A stretch of 64,000 nt of DNA from CAMDPA01 sp965223035 (GTDB lineage: Bacteria; Pseudomonadota; Alphaproteobacteria; Rhizobiales; Hyphomicrobiaceae): the NCBI GenBank assembly GCA_965223035.1, contig OZ244980.1:4464001-4528000 (forward strand), read 5' to 3'. This document shows, in pieces, positions 43,347 to 51,438 of this stretch. Each line of letters begins with the position of its first letter. The first letter of the stretch is position 1. The notes under the pieces were generated by a model. It saw only the letters and a program-made list of their open reading frames with translations. It had not been told where the DNA came from and did no database searches. The position numbers and the translations under genes were made by a program.

Positions 43347-43781
43347 ATGTTCGCCGTCGAGGTCCGCGACCGTATCATGATCGCCCATTCGCTGCCCGAT
43401 CCGTTTTTCGGGCCGGCTCAAGGTCTGCATGGCGCCACGTTCGTGGTCGATGTCGCCTTTTTTCGCCAGCACCTGACACCCCACAACGTGGTGGTCGACA
43501 TCGGCGCAGCACTGCGGGTGTTGAGCGAGACATTGCAGCCGCTGGCCTACCAGAATTTGGACGCGCTGCCGCAATTCGACGGCCAGCTAACGACCACCGA
43601 GTTTCTTTGCCACCACATCTTCCAGAACATCGCCGAGGCCGCTGGCTCCGGGGCGTTGGGAGAGGACGGCAAGGGGCTGACCAAGATCAGGGTGACGGTG
43701 TCGGAGACCGACATCGCGCGGGCCTGGTTCGAGGGGCCGGTGGTCGCGCCCGCCGCGCCGACAACCGAGCAGAGACCATGA
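43347..43781 (+). CDS. 6-pyruvoyl-tetrahydropterin synthase/QueD-like protein, atypical
   Basis: 144 residues, one T-fold domain. The start follows GGAGAT. The metal site is altered: His14 (IAHSL) and His28 (LHGATF) are present, but the third ligand of the usual HGH motif is Ala30, and the catalytic cysteine that normally lies four residues before His28 is Ala24. The later YQNLDALPQF, TTTEF and VSETDIARAWFE segments keep the T-fold pattern. It may act on a pterin or another dihydroneopterin-like substrate with different chemistry. It is 4 bp from the glycosyltransferase gene. Confidence 0.8.
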   Translation: MFAVEVRDRIMIAHSLPDPFFGPAQGLHGATFVVDVAFFRQHLTPHNVVVDIGAALRVLSETLQPLAYQNLDALPQFDGQLTTTEFLCHHIFQNIAEAAGSGALGEDGKGLTKIRVTVSETDIARAWFEGPVVAPAAPTTEQRP

Positions 43782-43785
43782 GCCG

Positions 43786-44835
43786 ATGACCCACGTCGCG
43801 TTCGCCATACCTGGCAACATCAACGCCTATACCGGTGGCTACGCCTATGACCGCCACGTCATGGCGCTGCTGCCCGGCCATCACATCACGGTCGACCACG
43901 TCGCGCTGCCGGATAGCTACCCGACACCGGCGGCAGCCGATCTCGATGCCACGCGCCGCCAGCTGGCCGCGACCGATCCGACCACCGTCCTGTTGATCGA
44001 TGGTCTGGCCTACGGTGCCATGCCAGCCGAGCTGATCCGCAGCCTGCAACGACCTATCGTCGCGCTGGTGCATCATCCGTTGTGCCTGGAAACCGGGCTG
44101 TCCGCCGACCAACGGATCGCGCTGCAGACGTTGGAAGTCGATGCCCTCAAGCTGGCCGACCGCGTGATCGCCAGCAGTCCGACGACGGCTCGGCTGCTGA
44201 GTGCCGACTTCGCCGTCCCCAGCGCCCGCATCCGCGTGGCAGAACCGGGCACCGAGGCGGCCGAGCGGGCGCGCGGCAGCGGCAGCAAGACCCTCAATCT
44301 ATTGGCCGTGGGGGCCATTGTCCCGCGCAAGGGCTACGATGTTCTGATCAACGCCCTGGCGCCGCTACGCGCACTTGATTGGCGGTTGGACATCATCGGC
44401 GATCTTTCACGCAGCCCGGAGACCGCGGCGGCGCTGACCCGTCAGATCGCCGAGCGCGGCCTGTCAGCGCGCGTGCGTCTGGTCGGTGCGGTCGACCCGA
44501 GCGCGCTGCAGACCTTCTACGACCGGGCGGATCTGTTTGTGCTGGCCTCCCATTTCGAGGGCTACGGCATGGTCCTGAGCGAGGCCGTTGCCCACGGCTT
44601 GCCGATCGTGTGCACCACCGCTGGCGCAGCCGATCAGACGGCGCCGGAGGGCGCCGCGTTGAAGGCCGAGCTTGGCGATTGGCGCACCTTGATGTGGGCG
44701 CTGGGTCGCGCCATCGACGATCGCTCCATCCGCGGCCGCTTGGCGGATGCCTCGTGGGCGGCCGCGGCCCATTTACCGCGCTGGGCGGATACCGCGCGAA
44801 CGGTTGCCGAGACGCTTGCCGAGGTCGAACGATGA
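43786..44835 (+). CDS. GT4-family glycosyltransferase
   Basis: 349 residues, GT-B fold. N-terminal acceptor domain starts FAIPGNINAYTGGYAYDRHV; the C-terminal donor domain shows LNLLAVGAIVPRKGYDVLI and the EX7E-type motif SHFEGYGMVLSEAVAHGLPI, where the two glutamates bind the nucleotide sugar. It would transfer a sugar to a small acceptor, plausibly the product of the neighbouring pterin-synthase-like enzyme. Its stop overlaps the methyltransferase start by four bases (ATGA). Confidence 0.9.
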   Translation: MTHVAFAIPGNINAYTGGYAYDRHVMALLPGHHITVDHVALPDSYPTPAAADLDATRRQLAATDPTTVLLIDGLAYGAMPAELIRSLQRPIVALVHHPLCLETGLSADQRIALQTLEVDALKLADRVIASSPTTARLLSADFAVPSARIRVAEPGTEAAERARGSGSKTLNLLAVGAIVPRKGYDVLINALAPLRALDWRLDIIGDLSRSPETAAALTRQIAERGLSARVRLVGAVDPSALQTFYDRADLFVLASHFEGYGMVLSEAVAHGLPIVCTTAGAADQTAPEGAALKAELGDWRTLMWALGRAIDDRSIRGRLADASWAAAAHLPRWADTARTVAETLAEVER

Positions 44836-45665
44836 GCGGCTTTTCCACCCGTTGGTTGGCCTTGCGGGAGGCCGCCGACCATCGCTCGCGCGATCCGGCG
44901 CTCGCCCGCGCCCTCGCCGACCGATTGTGTCGGATTGACCGGGTGCAGATCGTTGATCTCGGCTGCGGCAGCGGCTCTAACCTGCGAGCGCTGGCCCCGT
45001 TGTTAGGTCCGCGCCAGCACTGGACGCTGGTCGATCACGACCCGTTGTTGCTTGCGAGCGCGCGCGCGCAACTGACCGCATGGGCCGATCGCGCCGAAGC
45101 GGATGGCGAGCAACTGGTGCTCGAGCACGGCGGCAATCGCGTTGCCATCGATTTCCGGCAGGCCGACCTGGCGGGCGATTTGGAGCGGGCGCTGGGCGGG
45201 GGCTGTGATCTGATAACCGCCGCGGCGCTGTTTGACCTCTGCTCCGCAGACTTCATGGACCGATGTGCTGCCGCCGTCACCAAGCTGAACGCCCCATTCT
45301 ATGCCGTACTGACCTACGATGGCGTGCAGACCTGGCTGCCAGGGCATCCCGCCGACGCGCAGATGCGTGAGGCTTTTCACACCGATCTGCGGCGCGACAA
45401 AGGATTTGGCGCAGCTGCCGGGGCACGGGCGCCGGCCGCGCTGGCTTCGGCGTTCGCCCGCCGCGGCTATCATGTGGTCGAGGCCGACAGCCGCTGGCAA
45501 CTTGGCGCTGCGGACCAGGAACTGATCGCCGCGTTGGCCGCCGGCTTCGCCGATGCCGTGGCTGCGACCGGACGCGTCAGCCCCGACATCATCGCCGACT
45601 GGCGATCCGTCCATCGCCACGCCGCCGTGGTCGGCCATCAGGACATTTTGGCAGCGCCGCTATGA
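44832..45665 (+). CDS. Class I SAM-dependent methyltransferase
   Basis: 277 residues. SAM-binding motif I is VQIVDLGCGSGSNLRALAP, followed by WTLVDHDPLLLASAR (acidic residue for the ribose) and CDLITAAALFDLCSADFMDR. The C-terminal part is specific to this subgroup (GVQTWLPGHPADAQMREAF). It is translationally coupled to the glycosyltransferase, so it probably methylates the same small molecule. It is the last gene of the four-gene unit. Confidence 0.88.
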   Translation: MSGFSTRWLALREAADHRSRDPALARALADRLCRIDRVQIVDLGCGSGSNLRALAPLLGPRQHWTLVDHDPLLLASARAQLTAWADRAEADGEQLVLEHGGNRVAIDFRQADLAGDLERALGGGCDLITAAALFDLCSADFMDRCAAAVTKLNAPFYAVLTYDGVQTWLPGHPADAQMREAFHTDLRRDKGFGAAAGARAPAALASAFARRGYHVVEADSRWQLGAADQELIAALAAGFADAVAATGRVSPDIIADWRSVHRHAAVVGHQDILAAPL

Positions 45666-45756
45666 TGGCGCCACCCGATCTATTGCGCGACGATCGGCCA
45701 GAGCGCTTTCCCAGGTCGGCAGCAACACGCTGCGGGGTCCTACCGGTCGATCCCGG

Positions 45757-45910
45757 CTAGAGCAACCTGCCTTTAATCGGAATCGGAACGATCCGGATTA
45801 AAGTCAGAAAGTTGCTCTACACTTTAAGAGCGATCATCTTTGCGCCTTAAATCGGAACCGGCGCAATTGGAATCGGCGTTGCGGTTCCAATTTAAGGCGC
45901 GATGATCTAG
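45757..45910 (-). repeat. R1 double-hairpin element, copy 10 (full length)
   Basis: Inverted full copy, CTAGAGCAACCTGCC to GCGCGATGATCTAG, between convergent genes and immediately followed by an R2 copy. Confidence 0.92.
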
Positions 45911-45934
45911 TTGGCGCCAACGCTTTGGCGTTTC

Positions 45935-46057
45935 AGCGTGGGCCGGAACGATCGCGCTCCCCTGCCCGGCCACCCAAGGGCAGGCGTGTGTGGGAGGCCG
46001 GGTGGCGGGCGGACCGGCAAAGCGATTCCGCCCAAGGCGGATATGATCTGGTCGGCG
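45935..46057 (+). repeat. R2 dispersed palindromic element, copy 6
   Basis: CGTTTCAGCGTGGGCCGGAA, GCTCCCCTGCCCGGCCACCC, GGCCGGGTGGCGGGCGGACC, AAAGCGATTCCGCCCAAGGC and GGATATGATCTGG: the clearest copy. With R1 copy 10 it fills most of the 455-bp gap 45666-46120. Confidence 0.75.
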
Positions 46058-46120
46058 CAACGGTCATCGCCACGCCGCAGTGACCGACCCGCTCCGCCAA
46101 GGCACGCTCGCCATCACCGG

Positions 46121-46975
46121 TCAGGCCGGCTTCTTAAACACCATGATGCCCCAGGCCAGGTAGCCCTTGTCCGCCGCCGCCACCCAATGACCGAGACCCG
46201 CCAGCATGCGATCCAGATACGCCGTCGACGACACCTTGGCCATCCGCTCGTAGTTGGCGCGCAACTCCTCACCGACCCGCTGATAGTGTCGGCGCAAATT
46301 GGCCGTCAGATCGACCACCGCCAGTTCATTCCAGCCAAGGCTTCTTGCCGCCGCCCGGTAGAACGCGAACGACCCGAGGTTATCCAAGTGAATGCGGTCG
46401 TAGACGGCCTGCAACACATTGTCCGGGCAGTCATCGGACTGCATTGGATCGGTAAAAATGATCCGACCCCCGGGTTTTAAGACCCGGTCGATCTCCCGCA
46501 ACACCGTCTCACGACGGCCTGAATGCAAGATCGCATCCTGCGACCAGACCAGGTCGAATTGTGCATCGGCCTCAGGGATCTCTTCAAAGTTGCCATAGAC
46601 CACCCTGATCAGATGGTCGAGGCCTTGCTCCCGGGTTAGTCGCTCATTGGTAGCATTCTGCGTGCGGCTCAAATTGACACACACGACCTGACAACCAAAG
46701 GTCTTCGCCAAGTATCGCGCCGCACCTCCGTACCCGGCCCCGACGTCCAGGATGGTTGTGTTGGCATCGATCGGCGCGGCGAGCCGCGCCATCTCCTCGA
46801 CCGTCCGTCGGCTCGCGAGTGAAATGTCATCGGTCTGTTCGTAAAGACCGACGTGAATGTCCTCTCCACCCCAAATGTTAAAGTAGAAGTTATCGGCATC
46901 GCCGCTGTCGTAATAGGCCTCGGCCTTGGCCACCACATCCCCTGCGATGGCCGGATCGGACGCGCTATTCGTCAT
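46121..46975 (-). CDS. Sarcosine/dimethylglycine N-methyltransferase
   Basis: 284 residues. It follows the pattern of SDMT enzymes: AYYDSGDADNFYFNIWGGED, IHVGLYEQ, the SAM motif ILDVGAGYGGAARYLAKTFG, SQDAILHSGRRETVL and IIFTDPMQSDD. It adds the last two methyl groups from SAM, sarcosine to dimethylglycine to glycine betaine. Its start overlaps the GSMT stop by 11 bp, so the two are coupled. Gene symbols differ between organisms, so none is given. Confidence 0.92.
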   Translation of the reverse strand: MTNSASDPAIAGDVVAKAEAYYDSGDADNFYFNIWGGEDIHVGLYEQTDDISLASRRTVEEMARLAAPIDANTTILDVGAGYGGAARYLAKTFGCQVVCVNLSRTQNATNERLTREQGLDHLIRVVYGNFEEIPEADAQFDLVWSQDAILHSGRRETVLREIDRVLKPGGRIIFTDPMQSDDCPDNVLQAVYDRIHLDNLGSFAFYRAAARSLGWNELAVVDLTANLRRHYQRVGEELRANYERMAKVSSTAYLDRMLAGLGHWVAAADKGYLAWGIMVFKKPA

Positions 46976-47783
46976 TCGGATAGGCCTTCTCAGCGATATG
47001 GACGAAAAAGTCTGGATCGGTATCCTGGTGGGTCTCCTGGAAATCGCCATAGGTGCGGATCGACTGGAAACCGGCCTCTTTTAACAGATTGCGCATGTAA
47101 TTCTTGCGCAAGGGAAACATGTTCAATTTGAATTCCGAGCCATCTGGAAATGCATAGCGGAAACGCGCCAGGCCCGAATCGACGTGTTCGGGTTCGGCGG
47201 TAACTTGGTCGCCGCAATAGTAGTATTTGTGTTTGCTGGAAAAGCCCTTGTCCAAAATACCGTCGTAATTGCGTTGATCGACGATCAACAGGCCGTCGTG
47301 TTTCAGGGCCGCATAGAATTCGGCCAAGGAGCGACGCCGATCCGCTTCGTCGAATAGATGCGTGAAAGAATTTCCAAGGCAAATGATGGCATCGTACTTG
47401 CCTTGGATATCCCGGTTGAGCCAACGCCAATCCGCTTGCACGGTGCGCAAGATGATCTGTTGCTGTTTGGCATTTTCAAAGGCCTTGGCCAGCATCGCCG
47501 CGCTCCCATCGGCACTGGTGACGTCAAAGCCGGCTTTGATCAGCTGCACCGAGTGGAAGCCGGTGCCGGTGGCGACGTCCAACACCTTCATCTTGCCGTG
47601 CGACTTGAGGATGTCGATGAAGAAACGGCCTTCACTCTTCGCCCGCGCGCGCCAGTCGATAAGCTGGTCCCATTTCTCCACGAACGACTGCACGTATTCA
47701 GCGCGATACTGTCCAGTTTCGCGGACGGCCAGCGGATTACTGCCGTAATCCTGCTGAGTCTTGATCAAATCAGTGTTTGTCAT
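46965..47783 (-). CDS. Glycine/sarcosine N-methyltransferase
   Basis: 272 residues. GSMT hallmarks: QDYGSNPLAVRETGQYRAEY, FVEKWDQLIDWRARAKSEG, SAM motif VLDVATGTGFHSVQLIKAGF, SADGSAAML, and ICLGNSFTHLFDEADRR. It methylates glycine to sarcosine and dimethylglycine, the first step of de novo betaine synthesis found in halophilic and halotolerant bacteria. It lies 25 bp after the BCCT transporter gene and overlaps SDMT, forming an osmoprotection operon. ATG 47783 begins the conserved region. Confidence 0.93.
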   Translation of the reverse strand: MTNTDLIKTQQDYGSNPLAVRETGQYRAEYVQSFVEKWDQLIDWRARAKSEGRFFIDILKSHGKMKVLDVATGTGFHSVQLIKAGFDVTSADGSAAMLAKAFENAKQQQIILRTVQADWRWLNRDIQGKYDAIICLGNSFTHLFDEADRRRSLAEFYAALKHDGLLIVDQRNYDGILDKGFSSKHKYYYCGDQVTAEPEHVDSGLARFRYAFPDGSEFKLNMFPLRKNYMRNLLKEAGFQSIRTYGDFQETHQDTDPDFFVHIAEKAYPNDE

Positions 47784-47808
47784 GGCGTGCGTTAACACCT
47801 CGCTGCCC

Positions 47809-49383
47809 TCATTCGGTTGATGGTTCGATACCGTTGGTGGTTCGATATTCAGCTCTCAGGCCAATCAATAAGCTGGCACACATGGCCACCAGCACGATCG
47901 CAAACGGGATGCCCATCGAAATGGACGCCGCCTGCAAGGCGGCCAATCCGCCGCCCAACAACAGGCAAATGGCGATCAGACCCTCAATCGCTGCCCAAAA
48001 AACCCGTTGTGCCACGGGCGGATCAATCTTACCGCCAGCGGTGATCGTATCGATGACGAGCGAACCGGAGTCCGACGAGGTCACGAAAAACACGACCACG
48101 AGGACAATCGCGATCAGCGACGTCAGTCCGGTCAGCGGCAGCGGCTCCAACATCTTGAACAGCGAAAGCTCCGGCTGCCACGCCTTAATCGTATCGACGA
48201 CGCCGGCATAACCGCCATCGACGAATTGGTTGACCGCGGTCCCACCGAAGGCGGTCATCCATAATACGCTCACCAGCGTAGGGACGATCAGAACACAAAT
48301 AACAAACTCACGAATGGTCCTGCCTTTCGAGACCCGCGCGATAAACATTCCGACAAACGGCGACCAGGCGATCCACCACGCCCAATAAAAAGTGGTCCAA
48401 CCATGCATGAACTCTGCATCTGATCGGCCCACCCAATTGCTGAGCGCAGGCAAATGCTTGACGTATTCGATCGCATTTCCAAAAAAGCCGGTGAGGATCG
48501 CCGTCGTCGGCCCTAAGGCGATGACGAACACCAACAACAAAAATGCGATCACCATGTTCAAGGTGCTGAGGCGCTTGATGCCCGCTTCCATGCCGGCCAC
48601 GACTGACATGATGGCAACCGCCGTAATTCCAACGATCAAAAGCACTTTGGACGCATCGGTCGCCGGTGTGCCGAACAGGTAATTCAGGCCGGCCAACGTC
48701 TGCTCCGCGCCGAAACCCAATGATGTCGCGAGCCCGAACAGCGTGGCAAACACCGCCAGCGTATCGACGACGTGTCCGGGCCATCCCCACGTCGCCTCGC
48801 CAAACAGTGGGTAGAACGCGGAGCGGATCGTCAAAGGCAGATTGTAGTTATAATGGAAGAAGGCGAGCGCCAATCCGACCACGGCGTAAATCGCCCACGG
48901 ATGCAGTCCCCAGTGGAATATGGTGGCAGACATTCCAGCGGCCTGGGCGGCCTGCGTGTCTGTGGCAGAGATTCCTAAAGGCGGGTTTTGAAAGTGGTAT
49001 ACCGGCTCCAACACGCCAAAAAACATCAGACCAATGCCCATGCCGGCGGCAAACAGCATGGCAAACCAGGACGCATAGCTATGCTCAGGCACCGCGTCCC
49101 GACCACCCAGCCTGATCGAACCCCACGGCGACATCACGATCAGAAGGCAGAACAAAACGAAGATATTGCCCGACAGCATCAGCAGCCAGTCGAAACGGCT
49201 CGTCAACCACGGCCGCAGCCAGCCAAAGAATTGCTCCGCATTGGTTTGAAAAACCAAGGCGATAATCACAAAACTGACAATACAAACACCTGAAATAAAG
49301 AAGACCGGGTTGTGTAGATCAAGACCCAGCACGCGAACATTATCTTGGCCTGTGGTGTAGTCTATGTCACTATTACTAGCCAA
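47809..49383 (-). CDS. BCCT family betaine/choline/carnitine transporter
   Basis: 524 residues with 12 predicted helices. Family motifs are GMGIGLMFFGVLEPVYHFQN and, in the conserved helix-8 region, FYWAWWIAWSPFVGMFIARV followed by SKGRTIREF. The glycine-rich GMGIG segment is typical of sodium-coupled betaine carriers. It would import betaine or a precursor under osmotic stress. The start appears to be TTG 49383, preceded by a GGGGG stretch; no ATG or GTG fits the N-terminus better. It is the first gene of the operon with GSMT and SDMT. The cytosolic C-terminus is short, with no obvious osmosensing extension. Confidence 0.93.
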   Translation of the reverse strand: MASNSDIDYTTGQDNVRVLGLDLHNPVFFISGVCIVSFVIIALVFQTNAEQFFGWLRPWLTSRFDWLLMLSGNIFVLFCLLIVMSPWGSIRLGGRDAVPEHSYASWFAMLFAAGMGIGLMFFGVLEPVYHFQNPPLGISATDTQAAQAAGMSATIFHWGLHPWAIYAVVGLALAFFHYNYNLPLTIRSAFYPLFGEATWGWPGHVVDTLAVFATLFGLATSLGFGAEQTLAGLNYLFGTPATDASKVLLIVGITAVAIMSVVAGMEAGIKRLSTLNMVIAFLLLVFVIALGPTTAILTGFFGNAIEYVKHLPALSNWVGRSDAEFMHGWTTFYWAWWIAWSPFVGMFIARVSKGRTIREFVICVLIVPTLVSVLWMTAFGGTAVNQFVDGGYAGVVDTIKAWQPELSLFKMLEPLPLTGLTSLIAIVLVVVFFVTSSDSGSLVIDTITAGGKIDPPVAQRVFWAAIEGLIAICLLLGGGLAALQAASISMGIPFAIVLVAMCASLLIGLRAEYRTTNGIEPSTE

Positions 49384-49839
49384 GCGACCCCCAAAACCGA
49401 CACACAGCTAAGGTTTGTCGTTCAAACTTGTTATTATCGTTTAGCGCCAATACCACTCGCTCATCACGTCGGTGGAGAATCCTTGAGGCGCTTTCTCGGG
49501 CGGATACCGACAAGCTACACGAAAGCTTCCCTGATTGCAAATCGCGCCGCCGGAGACGGCATCTTTCGACCTGTCCAGACTGTCGCCTTTAGTCCGAACA
49601 ATAGGCCCGCCAAGTGGCACAAACAGTGCCTTGTGAACGCCCAATGGGCTGTTGAGGGTGCCCGCAAAGCGCCCTCCGTTTACAAAGCTAATTATTTGAT
49701 CTTCATAGACTAATCAGCGTACAAAAAAAGATTTATAAAATTCTGTTCGGATTGGTTCGCCAGCAGTGTGCGACCGATGCGTCGCGTTGGCAAGATCACC
49801 GATCGACGAAGCCACACCACCAGCGGTAGCACACGCGGT
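49384..49839. other. AT-richer gap upstream of the betaine operon
   Basis: 456 bp, clearly less GC-rich than its surroundings. It should contain the promoter of the BCCT operon. A minus-strand frame at 49441-49644 could encode 67 residues including ICNQGSFRVACRYPP, but it has no convincing start and I do not call it a gene. No R1 or R2 copy is present. Confidence 0.4.
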
Positions 49840-50481
49840 TCAGCCGCCGCCACGCCTGGGCAACGAAACCCACATACGATTGACCACGCCGTCCTTGCGG
49901 ATGACATAATGGTAAAGGGAGGCCAATACGTGCAAGCCGATCAAAAACAGCAACGCGATCGCTGCGGCCCCATGCGCCTTCAAGACCGCATCGGCCATCG
50001 ATTTGTCCGGTGCGACGACTGCTGGTAGGTCAAACAAACCAAACACGTTGAGTGCCGGAAACAGCTGCACACCGATCCATCCAAGCAACGGCACGAGCAG
50101 CAATAACGCGTACAAGGCGACGTGCGTGATGTTGCTGATCACCCGCTGCCACCCCGCCAGCGTCGGCTCGTCGGCCGGTGCACCCTGTGTGAGGCGATAG
50201 CCGATGCGGCACAGCACGATCAGCAGCAGCACCATGCCCAACACCTTATGGGTGCTGTACATATTGTTCGTGACCTGATCCCAAATGTTGAACTCCACGC
50301 CTCTGCGACGCATGGCAAACCCCAACGGAGCCAAGATCAGGATGATCAGCGCGGTCCACCAATGAAACCGGCGAGCTGCACGGGAATAAGCCAGCGGCTC
50401 AACCTCGCTTCGCTGCGGGGGGCGATCGCTCGGATCCCTCGCGCCGGACCCGGCTGGGGCAGCGCGGTTATCGTTGGTCAC
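49840..50481 (-). CDS. Cytochrome b561 family membrane protein
   Basis: 213 residues. Four helices carry the haem-ligand histidines: RRFHWWTALIILILAPLGF, STHKVLGMVLLLIVL, NITHVALYALLLLVPLLGW and KAHGAAAIALLFLIGLHVLA. It is a di-haem inner-membrane electron carrier, probably from quinol to a periplasmic acceptor. GTG 50481 overlaps the stop of the upstream RibD-like gene by four bases (GTGA) and has GGGAGAG before it, which fixes the start. The coupling to a RibD-type reductase is unusual. Confidence 0.9.
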   Translation of the reverse strand: MTNDNRAAPAGSGARDPSDRPPQRSEVEPLAYSRAARRFHWWTALIILILAPLGFAMRRRGVEFNIWDQVTNNMYSTHKVLGMVLLLIVLCRIGYRLTQGAPADEPTLAGWQRVISNITHVALYALLLLVPLLGWIGVQLFPALNVFGLFDLPAVVAPDKSMADAVLKAHGAAAIALLFLIGLHVLASLYHYVIRKDGVVNRMWVSLPRRGGG

Positions 50482-51215
50482 GGCGGCTCTCCCTGGCACA
50501 AGTTACGCATGTCACAATCAAATAACACATCGCCGTCGGGCAACACGTGAACACTGGCCGTCGGTCGCCGCGCCTGTGCCAAGCTGGCCACTGGACGCAG
50601 TTGCAAGCCCGGTTTACCGCCTCCCAAGATCAGCGGCGACGTCAAAATGTGTAGCCGATCGACGGCGTCCGCATCAATGAATTGCGATATCGTCCACGCC
50701 CCGCCTTCCACCAGCATGGATCGCAATCCAATGCTAAACAGTGCATTGACGATGTCGCCCGGCAACAACGTGCGACCATGCGCCTCGAGCGCGATCTGCT
50801 CAGCCCTCATTGGGCCACACACGTTGGCCTGTGCGGCGTGGATCAAGATGCGTCGGACGCCATCGTCTTTAAACACTTTGGCGTGCGTCGGGCAGCGTCC
50901 GGTCGGGTCAATCACCACCCTGGCTGGATTGCGCCCAGCAACGCGCCGCACCGTGAGCATAGGATCATCGGCGATCACGGTACCGACCCCGACCAGCACC
51001 GCATCGACCGTCGCCCGCAACCGATGCACGTGCTCCAGGGCCGAAATCCGGTTGATCCACCGGCTCTCGCCTGATGGCGTCGCAATCCGGCCGTCGAGCG
51101 ACTGCCCCAGTTGGGCGATCACGAACGGGCGGTTGGTTGGCGCGGCGACAGCTGGCGCGTACGGGAAGATGCCCCGGTCACAGGGTTGGGGAGCATCCGT
51201 GCGTGAGCCTTGCAT
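50478..51215 (-). CDS. RibD C-terminal-domain reductase (pyrimidine/pterin reductase-like)
   Basis: 245 residues, the reductase half of RibD alone; the zinc deaminase half is missing. Motifs: AQLGQSLDGRIATPSGESRW, VDAVLVGVGTVIADDPMLTV, PARVVIDPTGRCP, SMLVEGGAWTISQFI and LILGGGKPG. RibD reductase and bacterial dihydrofolate-reductase-like proteins share this fold and use NADPH. As a stand-alone domain it may work in riboflavin synthesis or, more interestingly, with the pterin-like cluster 5 kb upstream. It is translationally coupled to cytochrome b561. ATG with AGGAG at a long spacing. Confidence 0.88.
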   Translation of the reverse strand: MQGSRTDAPQPCDRGIFPYAPAVAAPTNRPFVIAQLGQSLDGRIATPSGESRWINRISALEHVHRLRATVDAVLVGVGTVIADDPMLTVRRVAGRNPARVVIDPTGRCPTHAKVFKDDGVRRILIHAAQANVCGPMRAEQIALEAHGRTLLPGDIVNALFSIGLRSMLVEGGAWTISQFIDADAVDRLHILTSPLILGGGKPGLQLRPVASLAQARRPTASVHVLPDGDVLFDCDMRNLCQGEPP

Positions 51216-51438
51216 ATCTCGTCGATGCTCCTTGTCGCAATCCTGCCATTGCCGGTTCGTGAATTGCCTGTTGGTGAGGTGCCAAATTCACGGGCAACGG
51301 TCATCCGACCCCATCTCGCTGAGTTGACAAGCTAGGTTCAACCGCATTCGGCGTGTAGGACCCGATTGTGTCGAGAGCCCGGACGGGCAAATTCCATCGA
51401 CGCCGCAACCTTGAGGCTGGGGATTGGACTCGCTTGCA

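Noticed and set aside
49441..49644. A 67-codon minus-strand gene in the gap upstream of the betaine operon
   Set aside because: It starts with TTG without a ribosome site and matches nothing I know; it is kept only as a note in the gap entry.
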